From NCBI GenBank assembly GCA_020650975.1, contig JAIPMN010001833.1, positions 3,674 to 24,830 on the forward strand: DNA of 21,157 nucleotides, read 5' to 3'. Below are positions 16,201-21,157 of the stretch, one piece after another. Origin of the DNA: Apostichopus californicus (Eukaryota > Echinodermata > Holothuroidea > Aspidochirotida > Stichopodidae). Below the pieces are notes generated by a model, which saw nothing but the letters and a program-made list of their open reading frames with translations, was not told the DNA's origin and searched no databases. The first letter of the stretch is position 1. Each line of letters opens with the position of its first letter. A program made the position numbers and the translations under genes.

Positions 16201-18915
16201 TCTGACTTTTCTAGCATATTTGATGACAATATTGATATCCTTTAAATCTAATTGGCATTTTACTACAGGCTAACAGGGGTTGCTATGACAGGTTTTAAAT
16301 ACTAGCTCAGGACTGTTAAGTTTTTGTATAGTAAGTAATTATCTCAACCCCATCATCCATTAAAAATTATTTCCCATTTTGTGCCATTTGTTAAAGTACT
16401 GTACGTACGTTCTTCTACACACAACATACTATAGAAGACAATTAAGTATACTTTCAAAATTAATAAAGCTTTTAGTGGTGTTTCTGTTTCTGTTAGGTAC
16501 TCATTAAAAACCCCTCTCTGGTATCACAATGAGGATGGTAACAAAGAGGATCATCACAAACTAACAAAAATTTAGAATGTTTTGAAAATAAGTTGAAAAA
16601 ATTGCTCAGTAGCATGGATTATATTACTGACAATCTACTTTTTTGCCACCGCCTCTACTAAAGTAAGCCCCATATGTTCTTCTTTCCTTTTTTATTGTTG
16701 TGGTTCACATTAATTTCTGTGTGTTGGGGACAGGGGTTAGCTTAAAAAATTACTGATATTAATTAATGTCTTGTTACATAAATCATCAAAGTTATTGCAG
16801 TAACATACTGTATGTCCATGCCACTTCACAAATAAGTGGACTGTCAGGTAACTGTAGGTACAAGTCTCTTGTGCAAATGTGATTCTGATTTGAATGATAG
16901 GAAAAATGCAAAGCTCTACTTTCTTTATGACATTCTGTGTACACAAAGAATTAATGGCTAGATGCACTGTCAATGATGGTTAAAAAAATTAAGTCTGAAG
17001 AGTACATTGAAAGTATTTCCTGTACATTAATTTGATGAAACTTCTTAAATCCTACAGTGCTATAGGCCTAGTTTCATTATTGTTTCCACATGTATCTGTA
17101 CACTTGGTAATAACATGGTCCACTTAGCCTACGCTTTAGTAATAATACTAGCTTCCACTAAACCGACTGGGACAGGGGTCTATTTATACAGCTACAATGT
17201 AACACCTGATATGACAGAGTTAAAGGCATTGAAGACTCCCCCCAAACCGCGTGCGGCCATCTGAAAAAGTTAACTTTCCGTTGCTTGCAAGTGACGTTTT
17301 GTTCGTGTCGCTACAAAATGCAGACAGTACAGTAATGAAACGTGATACCTTGTTATCTTAAGCTGGACCTGAGATGTCCATCGCTGTATTGTTTGTACAC
17401 AGTGCTGTGGGTATTGACCGCAGCTGTATGTACTGACTAAACACAAGTGTCTAATTACCGACGGTAGCAAGTTGTGTGTGTGTATTTTCTGCGATCGATG
17501 GTGGTGTCTAACAGTTCTGTTACACCTCATTCGAAACTAGGTAAGATTACCGGCATTAGACGTTTCTTTTTGCGCGAGTTTTCACACCCTTTATGTATGG
17601 AACATTAATCTTTGCTAAAAGTTCAATAAGCCTACTGCAACTCCTCATTTCACATTCACAGTACAGCACACAAAGCTAACCCACAAACATTTACCGTAGT
17701 TAAAACAAGGTAACGTCTGGTAAACAACTAATTAGGACTAGGCCTAGCCTCTGTCTAACAAATCCTTCATAATAGTCTTTACGTGCATGGTTTTGAAAGG
17801 ATTTCCATTGCCAGTAAAATAAACATCCAACAAACCCCAACGGTTCTAGTTTAAATGACTTCTTTTTCATACACGAAAGGAAGTTGGCCGAATCAGATTT
17901 TGTTAAATTTTAAAATAAACAACTTAAGCTAAATGTTAAAATGGCAGCCTAATCTAGGGTGTAACTAAACTAGTAAGGGTACAGTAGCTCTTATGATTTA
18001 GCAAAATGGTGATCAAAGCGGTGAGTCGATTTATTACAAACATTGACCCAAAGTAACGATTGTGTGTACCATTTCCCGGAACCATTAAAATACATAATAT
18101 TGGTGTAACTACCTTAGCCAACGTAGCCTAGGTTTCCCATGTAATTAGCCTAGGCTAGGTTAATTTGGTAAAGAATTGACGAAGATATCTTAAATTAGGT
18201 AGGCTAGTATGGCACGCAACGTTGGAACTGAAATAGGACGAATCATTATGCGCACTTGTTTACGCGAGTCAGGTTCTCGTAAAAATTAATCAACAAGGAC
18301 GATACACTGCAAAAACCCGAAAACTGATCTTGATGATTATCATGGCCGATATAGTGGGCCACCGATTTTGTTTACCTTTCGTTTCAAAGGGCGCAACTTT
18401 TTTGACATTTGGGCAGCGTCTTTCGAGTTGACCCTTGGAACAGCATAAACGCCTGATGCTGTTAAAACCAAGTGACCGGCATCAACTTCACGATGCAATG
18501 CTGCATCTAAACGGTTCTCTTTCAAGGTTGTCTCGGGATCATCCGTTTTTACAAACTTTTCAATCTCTTGGCGAGTAGCACCGCTGCCATCTCGGTTTTC
18601 CTCTTTCGAATCTGAGATGCGGCTGACAGCTTTTAGGATTGTACGAGTATCCGAATCCGAGTTCAAAATGTTACCACTCAAATGGCTTTTATTCCATTTA
18701 GAAGCATTCCTGTAACTAGTATTGCCCTTATACACTACTTTGATAACATGTTGTGTTTCGACCATGCGTTCTAACTCGCGTTCAACATCTTTGAATGGAA
18801 TTCCGAATCGACGGTTCACCATGTGGCAAATTCGCTCCGAATCTGGTCGCGCTTTCCGACGCCGCAAAGAGTCGATAACTTCTAATATTAACGCAATATA
18901 TTTTTCTCCTTCCAT
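4086..18915 (-). CDS. KAT6-like tandem winged-helix / double PHD finger / SAM-domain chromatin protein, complete, 8 coding exons
   Basis: Spliced CDS join of 18915-18376, 15967-15811, 14823-14711, 8415-8334, 7436-7341, 6075-6000, 5651-5447 and 4244-4086 on the minus strand; 1428 nt, 475 residues plus TGA. All junctions are GT-AG and in phase. Domains seen: winged helix 1 (about 5-73), winged helix 2, H15-like (about 88-160), basic patch 172-184, PHD1 (205-258), PHD2 (261-305), acidic and Ser/Thr/Pro-rich linker (306-395), SAM (about 397-460). The first four domains have the order and spacing of KAT6A/KAT6B, while WH1 and SAM read most like SAMD1/SAMD13. No MYST domain follows. Family knowledge: this WH1 type binds unmethylated CpG DNA, WH2-like domains bind DNA or nucleosomes, double PHDs read histone H3 tails, and SAM domains oligomerise. 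A nuclear reader or adaptor role is inferred. The start fits the family because WH1 begins within a few residues of the Met, and its context (G at -3, G at +4) is good. Extra alternative exons cannot be excluded. Confidence 0.9.
5030..5420 (+). mobile_element. 5'-truncated CR1/L2-like non-LTR retrotransposon, 3' end only
   Basis: The plus strand encodes the C-terminal end of a reverse-transcriptase ORF2. [15 protein letters not shown], then [20 protein letters not shown] and [10 protein letters not shown] are the conserved run that closes CR1/L2/Rex1-type ORF2 proteins. After the stop at 5344-5346 the sequence runs GGGGCTATATAAATTTTG and ends in a short TTATTATTATTA microsatellite tail, as this group does. 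The left boundary is unclear: related but degraded frame continues to about 5060, and earlier sequence is not recognised. It lies antisense to the host gene. Confidence 0.75.
5068..5346 (+). pseudogene. Remnant ORF2 C-terminus of the non-LTR retrotransposon
   Basis: A frame open from about 5065 to the stop at 5344-5346 encodes roughly the last 90 residues of ORF2 and no catalytic part. The endonuclease and reverse-transcriptase domains are absent, so this is a dead 3' fragment left by incomplete reverse transcription. The Met at 5110 is not a true start. Confidence 0.7.
5447..5651 (-). CDS. Coding exon 7: linker and N-terminal half of SAM domain (residues 355-423)
   Basis: The acceptor is TTTTTGACAG. 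The exon encodes [20 protein letters not shown], a polar linker, then the SAM start [16 protein letters not shown] and [11 protein letters not shown]399, the V-x-x-Y/F helix and the F-x-x-Q turn match the first helices of the SAMD1/SAMD13 SAM domain. The donor ACAG/GTGAGT is near consensus and leaves phase 0. A CR1/L2-like element in the intron ends about 26 bp beyond this donor without disturbing it. Confidence 0.92.
5652..5999 (-). other. Intron 6
   Basis: 348 bp, the shortest intron, GTATTG to TTGACAG. Near the acceptor the plus strand has A runs (5663-5682), which give the transcript its pyrimidine tract. No repeat or gene is recognised. Confidence 0.85.
6000..6075 (-). CDS. Coding exon 6: Ser/Thr/Pro-rich linker (residues 330-355)
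   Basis: The acceptor TTTTATTCTTAG is followed by AT-AAC-GAT, so the split codon is Asp. The exon encodes [19 protein letters not shown] and EEPTE, a low-complexity linker with no recognised domain. The donor GAGAG/GTATTG leaves phase 2, and exon 7 supplies the last base of an Arg codon. The support is two good splice sites plus phase agreement on both sides (phase 1 in, phase 2 out); there is no homology support. It could be skipped or alternative only with a frame change. Confidence 0.8.
6076..7340 (-). other. Intron 5
   Basis: 1265 bp, GTGACT to ATTCTTAG. It contains the 36/37-bp minisatellite at about 6908-7172 and a C-rich run near 7289-7320. The remaining sequence is unremarkable AT-rich DNA. 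Confidence 0.85.
6908..7172. repeat. Minisatellite, 7 units of 36-37 bp
   Basis: The core GTGGCCATCCTAGGTG (with TCTTAGG variants) recurs at 6925, 6962, 6998, 7035, 7072, 7108 and 7145, giving spacings of 37, 36, 37, 37, 36 and 37. Each unit continues with TAGGGAAG(A/T)GGGGATG and then TTAA or CTATT. The 36-bp steps match units with the GTTAA form before the core. The array sits inside intron 5. Confidence 0.9.
7341..7436 (-). CDS. Coding exon 5: end of PHD2 and acidic linker (residues 298-330)
   Basis: The acceptor TTAATTTCAG is followed by GC-AAA-TGG, so the split codon is Gly and the sequence reads G-K-W-V-C-S-L-C. C302 and C305 complete PHD2. The acidic run EKEEEEMD and a Ser/Pro-rich stretch follow. 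The donor AATTCAG/GTGACT leaves phase 1. The codon phase and the obligate W-x-C-x2-C ending of the finger make this exon secure although it is only 96 nt. Confidence 0.92.
7437..8333 (-). other. Intron 4 (within PHD2)
   Basis: 897 bp, GTAATA to TTTCAG, splitting the codon before the last zinc-ligand pair of PHD2. It holds an A/T low-complexity stretch at about 8010-8056 (AAATAA repeats). Nothing else is recognised. Confidence 0.85.
8334..8415 (-). CDS. Coding exon 4: core of PHD finger 2 (residues 271-298)
   Basis: The acceptor is a strong pyrimidine tract of CTT repeats ending TATCTTTGCAG. The exon encodes [17 protein letters not shown] followed by [11 protein letters not shown]276, C279, H284 and C287 are the expected ligands, and the [13 protein letters not shown]3-PPL run is the most conserved part of KAT6 and DPF PHD2. 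The donor CCATCCG/GTAATA leaves phase 1 and splits a Gly codon completed by exon 5. At 82 nt it is among the smallest exons of the gene. Confidence 0.94.
10122..10592. repeat. Tandem array, about 2.9 units of 162-165 bp
   Basis: Units begin GTTAGT(A/G)ATAAAGG at 10122, 10287 and 10449. TCTAGAGAGAAGTGTGAATG recurs at 10146, 10309 and 10471. The first unit is 165 bp, the second 162 bp, and the third is incomplete. The middle unit matches the right half of unit 1 and the left half of unit 3 almost exactly, while the outer halves have diverged, as expected for edges of an array made by unequal exchange. Confidence 0.9.
10806..11276 (+). other. Unrecognised open frame inside intron 3
   Basis: A 156-codon plus-strand frame, the second longest continuous frame in the window. 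The part from about 10880 ([20 protein letters not shown], later [18 protein letters not shown]) looks fairly protein-like and follows an acceptor-like TTTTCCCCGTGTAG. The tail includes a poly-Phe run made by the 18-T homopolymer, which argues against an intact coding sequence. No family is recognised, and it may be a repeat fragment, a decayed exon or chance. Confidence 0.2.
13653..13760. repeat. Two-copy tandem duplication, period about 55 bp
   Basis: TTGTAACAGTTAGAAATATG, ACTTC and GGCTA are followed about 55 bp later by TTGTAACAGTTGGAAATATG, ACTTC and GGCTA, each preceded by TTCTACA(T/A)AAA. A local duplication in noncoding DNA; it extends an open frame there but gives no evidence of a gene. 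Confidence 0.75.
14711..14823 (-). CDS. Coding exon 3: end of PHD1 and start of PHD2 (residues 233-270)
   Basis: The acceptor follows a T-rich tract, TTTTTTTCTATCACCAG. The exon encodes HPSC (H234, C237), then [14 protein letters not shown], in which C255 and C258 close PHD1 and C261 and C264 open PHD2, followed by SDSGDA. The WQC-x2-CKTC-x2-C junction is the signature of the fused double PHD of the KAT6 and DPF families. The donor is GCA/GTGAGT, close to consensus, and leaves phase 0. Length 113 nt. Confidence 0.93.
14824..15810 (-). other. Intron 2 (within PHD1)
   Basis: 987 bp, GTTTCC to TATCACCAG. About a third of it is the MITE copy at 15383-15689. An AAT repeat at 14839-14851 lies beside the acceptor pyrimidine tract. 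The rest is AT-rich and unassigned. Confidence 0.83.
15383..15689. mobile_element. MITE copy 1, intact ends, TTAA-flanked
   Basis: The left end TTAA-AGGCATTGAAGACTCGC and the right end GCGAGTCTTCAATGCCT-TTAA are perfect inverted repeats, with TTAA on both outer sides. TTAA on both sides of short inverted repeats fits piggyBac-type target duplication, though TTAA could also simply be part of the terminal repeat. 307 bp, no coding capacity. It shares its interior with the copy at 17220-17593 (for example ACAAAATGCAGACAGTA and AATGAAACGTGATACCTTG). Confidence 0.8.
15811..15967 (-). CDS. Coding exon 2: N-terminal half of PHD finger 1 (residues 181-233)
   Basis: The acceptor is TCTTCTTCAG before AGA, phase 0 in. 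The exon encodes RIKKNHG, a linker, then CDYC (C205, C208) and [10 protein letters not shown] (C226, C229), the first four zinc ligands of PHD1. The donor is AAAG/GTTTCC, a weaker than average site. It was chosen because it leaves phase 1 and gives CKDC-SLK-V-HPSC with the next exon, the same C-x2-C-x4-H-x2-C spacing as KAT6A. Reading through the donor gives FHCLQCIKF and a stop, which would break the finger spacing. Length 157 nt. Confidence 0.88.
17220..17593. mobile_element. MITE copy 2, longer and degraded at the right end
   Basis: The left end TTAAAGGCATTGAAGACTC matches copy 1. The right end GCGCGAGTTTTCACACCCTTTA has several changes from the expected GCGCGAGTCTTCAATGCCTTTAA. It has about 67 bp more internal sequence than copy 1, chiefly after AAGTTAACTTT and after GCGATCGA. 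Same orientation as copy 1, about 1.8 kb apart, in a different intron. Long minus-strand frames here are transposon sequence. Confidence 0.75.
17740..18215. repeat. Cluster of TAGGCCTA / CCTAGGCTAGG words
   Basis: GGACTAGGCCTAGCCTC, GTAGCCTAGGTTT, TTAGCCTAGGCTAGGTT and TAGGTAGGCTAG occur within about 470 bp in intron 1. Similar words are scattered elsewhere in the window (near 17064 and 20356). They are short palindromic words rather than a defined element. Confidence 0.4.
18376..18915 (-). CDS. Coding exon 1: tandem winged-helix domains (residues 1-180)
   Basis: Opens with [17 protein letters not shown] and continues with [29 protein letters not shown] and then a second domain ending [14 protein letters not shown]1 (about 5-73) matches the SAMD1 and KAT6 N-terminal winged helix, including the R-K-A-R-P-D-x-E-R-I-C core and the YKGxxSYRN wing. 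WH2 (about 88-160) matches the H15-like domain that follows WH1 in KAT6A/B. The exon ends in a basic run, KKLRPLKRK, which continues into exon 2 and is a likely nuclear localisation signal. The donor at 18375 reads AAAG/GTAAAC and leaves phase 0. Reading past it gives only 11 more residues before a stop, so the true exon end is the splice site. Confidence 0.93.
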
Positions 18916-19260
18916 TCCAATAACTTTTAACCTATTTCCGCGTGATTTTAGAAAGAGCGAAGAAGATGAAAGTAGTAGCTATTCTTGAAACGCGCACAGT
19001 AGTTCTACAATAGTACAATAGTGGTTAGTTACATTTGTACACAGATGCTACACATTAAGTTTGTGTAGCTTGTACTCGTAGTAGTAGTATTCTGTAACTG
19101 GATGCCCGCTTACAACAATGAACGACTATTGAACCTACAATGCGCAAACTCAGAACAGGCCTGTCGGTGACGTCAGTGATTTGACTAACCTCAAGGAAGT
19201 GCACTGTATATACTGTAGTAATCGATGAATTCAAAAGTATCGGTCAATCGGTCACCGAAT
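18916..19260 (-). promoter_or_regulatory. Probable 5' UTR and promoter region, TATA-less
   Basis: This lies directly upstream of the start codon at 18915. No TATA box is seen at a sensible distance, and a few CpG-containing words occur (near 18940 and 18990). A palindromic CRE lies at 19168-19175. The transcription start cannot be placed from sequence, and an upstream noncoding exon is possible. Confidence 0.35.
19168..19175. promoter_or_regulatory. Palindromic CRE (TGACGTCA)
   Basis: An exact 8-bp CREB/ATF site, about 250 bp upstream of the start codon. A single 8-mer is expected by chance about once in 65 kb at even base composition, and less often in AT-rich DNA, so its place near the 5' end is suggestive but not proof. 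Confidence 0.4.
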
Positions 19261-20140
19261 TATGATAGTCAGTCCAACAAAGAAGGAAAACGTATCTCTA
19301 GGGCTCTTGTGCAAATTTTGATTTAAAAGAAGAAATTGCTTCTAGTTGCGAAAATGAATTTGTCTCTGTATCTCACCAATCATTATACAACCTATTGGAC
19401 GAACTGTTATAAATGTTAGCGTGCTGATAGAGTGTACTACCTTATTCGGTTGATACAAAGCAGTAATCCTTGAATAACATGCGAGACCGAGAACTTCCTA
19501 ATATATTTGGAGGTCAGGGTGTCATTGCAGTAGGGCTTTACAATATCAGCTATAGCTTGACACGCAAAGTAGACTCCCCTTTATGCGATCTAACACGGGT
19601 CTTGTTATTAGGCGGTAACTGATAACTAAAGGGCCCGGGACTGTGATACAGTGCGCATGCCTAATATCCGGAAGCAGAGGCGTGCGCAAAGGGGAACACG
19701 GGACGGGGCCGTGATGGTCCCGCTCCCATCGTCAGTCAGGGGAGTGGGACATGGTTCAGTCGAGGGCGGGGGTTAAGGAATTTTTGTCTTGCATTCAGCC
19801 GGGGATCGAATAAGACCACAAATATGGGTCTTATGCACCATTTGACGTCTAACTGAGTTTTATTTATTTTCTGTTGGGCGTAATGCCTTCCCTCAAATAA
19901 TCCAAATCGAGACAGAGGGAAGGGCAGGGGTGCAACCACGTATGTGCATGGTGAACTTGAACCCCTCACAAAATCAGAGGCTGATGCCCCACCCCACCCC
20001 CCCCCCACTGACAGATAAAATATTACAAACAAAAAATACGAACAGTAAATTTGCATATATGTGGTACAACATATACAGAAAAAAATACTTTAACCTTGCT
20101 TTAAAAGTGGCACATGTTTGCATCATGTAAGCACCCTCCA
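19261..20140. other. 5' flank with a GC-rich, unclassified repeat-like block (about 19675-20006)
   Basis: Positions 19261-19670 show nothing definite. From about 19675 the sequence becomes G-rich (CAGAGGCGTGCGCAAAGGGG) and ends in a C run and CACTG at about 19997-20009. The left end resembles the CAGTGGCGTAGG ends of the hAT MITE at 804, but no matching inverted end or target duplication was found, so the class is open. Frames through it are low-complexity. Confidence 0.25.
19652..19660. promoter_or_regulatory. NRF1-like word TGCGCATGC
   Basis: Matches nine bases of the NRF1 consensus TGCGCATGCGCA, about 740 bp upstream of the start codon. It lies beside a repeat-like block, so it may simply belong to that block. 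Confidence 0.2.
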
Positions 20141-20142
20141 TT

Positions 20143-20360
20143 TAAAGGAGTGTTAGGTCAGTGGTTGACGCCGGTGCCTTCCAATCATAAGGTCCCCAGT
20201 TCGCGAGTCACTCCGTGCATGTAAGATTAATGTATGTCGTCCAGTACCAGAGTTGTTGACAATTAATAATCATGGACGTAAGATATGAATGTAAGAGACT
20301 GACTTCGGTCAGCTGGCGGCTTTGATAAGCCAATGAAGATATGGCGTTTTTAGGTAGGCC
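20143..20360 (+). mobile_element. tRNA-derived SINE-like element
   Basis: TTAGGTCAGTGGTTGACGCC fits a pol III A box, and GGTCCCCAGTTCGCGAGTC, about 30 bp later, fits a degraded tRNA T arm and B box, with GTGCCTTCCAATCATAAGGT between them in the anticodon-arm position. GGAGTG before and CACTCC after could be the acceptor stem. The body beyond the tRNA-like head carries a perfect CTGAC-TTCG-GTCAG hairpin and GGCTTTGATAAGCC. The head is too altered for a working tRNA, so no isotype is assigned. Boundaries are approximate. Confidence 0.55.
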
Positions 20361-21157
20361 TATGTTTTTGTTCTCTCGTGAGTTTTAAACACTAAAATGC
20401 ATACGAGAAAGAGGAATTCAATTTATCTGAATTTAATTTCACATCCCATACTGGCCCGGAGGCTTCGGGGGACAAGCCCTCGAATCTGTATGGCGTTTTA
20501 ATGTATATGCATTTTCCTCCCGTAGCCATTTTAAAACACAAAGATACAATTGGCGCTTTAAAATAAGCTCCTCGGACCCAGCGGTGCACCGGTAAGTTGG
20601 TAGGCCAGTTCGCACATGCTACAGCCCACACCTCTAAAATGACGCACATGAGCCTAGTAACTTTTTTTACAAACCATTTTAGTTTCTTTTACATCTTTAA
20701 ATGTTTTGGCCTATCTTGACCCTTTTCCCTGAATGGTCAATCCTCTCCCAATCTACACACGGTGACGCCTTTGATTATTTCCATCGTTTAAGGTTCGAGA
20801 CACCAGTGTATGTACGTCTAAACTCCTTGTTATGACATCATTTTGTTTGTCATATTCGATTTGCATCATGAAAATCATTGACAAGTAATAATGGCTTACC
20901 ATCTGAAATCATCGAGATAAGTTGAGGGGTGTAGCGAGAAATTTGCCAAGGAAGGGGCGAGGTCTGTATCAAACTATCTAAGCTTAGCGCCATGCATGAG
21001 TTGGCGCGAAGCGTACAAGAAAATGTTGACCGAAAATTCCTCCCAGATCGCTGGAAATGGCACTTCCCAGGCCTTGTTAGTTGCATCTAAGCATTTTTTA
21101 AATAAATTTTTAGCGAAAGCATAAAAAATACAAAATATATGCTCAAGGGGGGGGGGG
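20361..21157. other. Distal 5' flank, no gene recognised, repeat-like
   Basis: A compositionally distinct block at about 20440-20640 (CTGGCCCGGAGGCTTCGGGG) and another at about 20920-21100 (GAGTTGGCGCGAAGCGTAC) are more GC-rich than their surroundings and look like interspersed repeat fragments, but no ends or duplications could be defined. The window ends in an 11-G run. Minus-strand frames here have no recognisable domain. Confidence 0.3.

Larger units (their letters stand above)
15968..18375 (-). other. Intron 1
   Basis: 2408 bp, GTAAAC to TTCTTCAG. It contains MITE copy 2 (17220-17593) and, in its first 650 bp, a cluster of CCTAGG and AGGCCT words. No exon or RNA gene is recognised in the rest. 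Confidence 0.83.

Noticed and set aside
17270..17530. An 86-residue minus-strand protein rich in His and Cys
   Set aside because: It lies wholly inside MITE copy 2 and is not preserved in copy 1.
18340..18375. Exon 1 product ending [11 protein letters not shown] and a stop
   Set aside because: This is intron read-through; a GTAAAC donor at 18375 joins in phase to exon 2.
4086..18915. Naming the gene KAT6A or KAT6B
   Set aside because: The winged helices and PHD fingers fit, but the spliced product ends after a SAM domain and no MYST zinc finger or acetyl-CoA motif is found on the minus strand in the window.
19736..20056. A 106-residue minus-strand protein in the 5' flank
   Set aside because: It sits in a G-rich, repeat-like block with low-complexity Gly and Pro stretches and no recognisable family.
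20147..20214. A functional tRNA gene
   Set aside because: The T arm and anticodon arm are too degraded for a proper cloverleaf; the SINE interpretation explains the A and B boxes better.

Overview
The window looks like animal nuclear DNA from a marine invertebrate, most likely an echinoderm or another deuterostome. It is AT-rich, has one gene with long introns bounded by GT-AG, and carries many short transposon remnants, minisatellites and G/C homopolymers. TAGGCCTA-like words are frequent. The phylum is inferred from style, not proven. No bacterial operon, CRISPR array, rRNA or intact tRNA gene is seen.

The central result is one complete protein-coding gene on the minus strand. It is rebuilt here from eight coding exons: 18915-18376, 15967-15811, 14823-14711, 8415-8334, 7436-7341, 6075-6000, 5651-5447 and 4244-4086. 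All seven junctions are GT-AG, all phases agree, and the 1428-nt reading frame gives 475 residues. In order the product has two winged-helix domains like the N-terminus of KAT6A/KAT6B (MOZ/MORF), a basic patch, two adjacent PHD fingers with all sixteen zinc ligands, an acidic then Ser/Thr/Pro-rich linker, and a C-terminal SAM domain like that of SAMD1/SAMD13. It stops just after the SAM domain and has no MYST acetyltransferase domain. It therefore looks like a chromatin reader or adaptor that joins KAT6-type reading modules to a SAMD1-type SAM domain. The last exon, which holds half of the SAM domain, is only 53 codons long and is easy to miss.

Layout. Positions 1-4085 lie beyond the stop codon: probable 3' UTR with a candidate polyadenylation signal near 3700, then intergenic DNA with a hAT-type MITE at 804-1150. 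Positions 4086-18915 hold the gene. Its introns carry a CR1/L2-like retrotransposon 3' end (about 5030-5420), a 36/37-bp minisatellite (about 6908-7172), a 162-165-bp tandem array (10122-10592), and two copies of one MITE family with TTAA ends (15383-15689 and 17220-17593). Positions 18916-21157 are the 5' flank, with a palindromic CRE, an NRF1-like word, a tRNA-derived SINE-like sequence and other repeat-like DNA. Both window ends are G homopolymers, which suggests assembly or subsequence breaks.

Only one gene is well supported. Any neighbouring gene would have to lie outside the window or be represented by isolated weak exon candidates.
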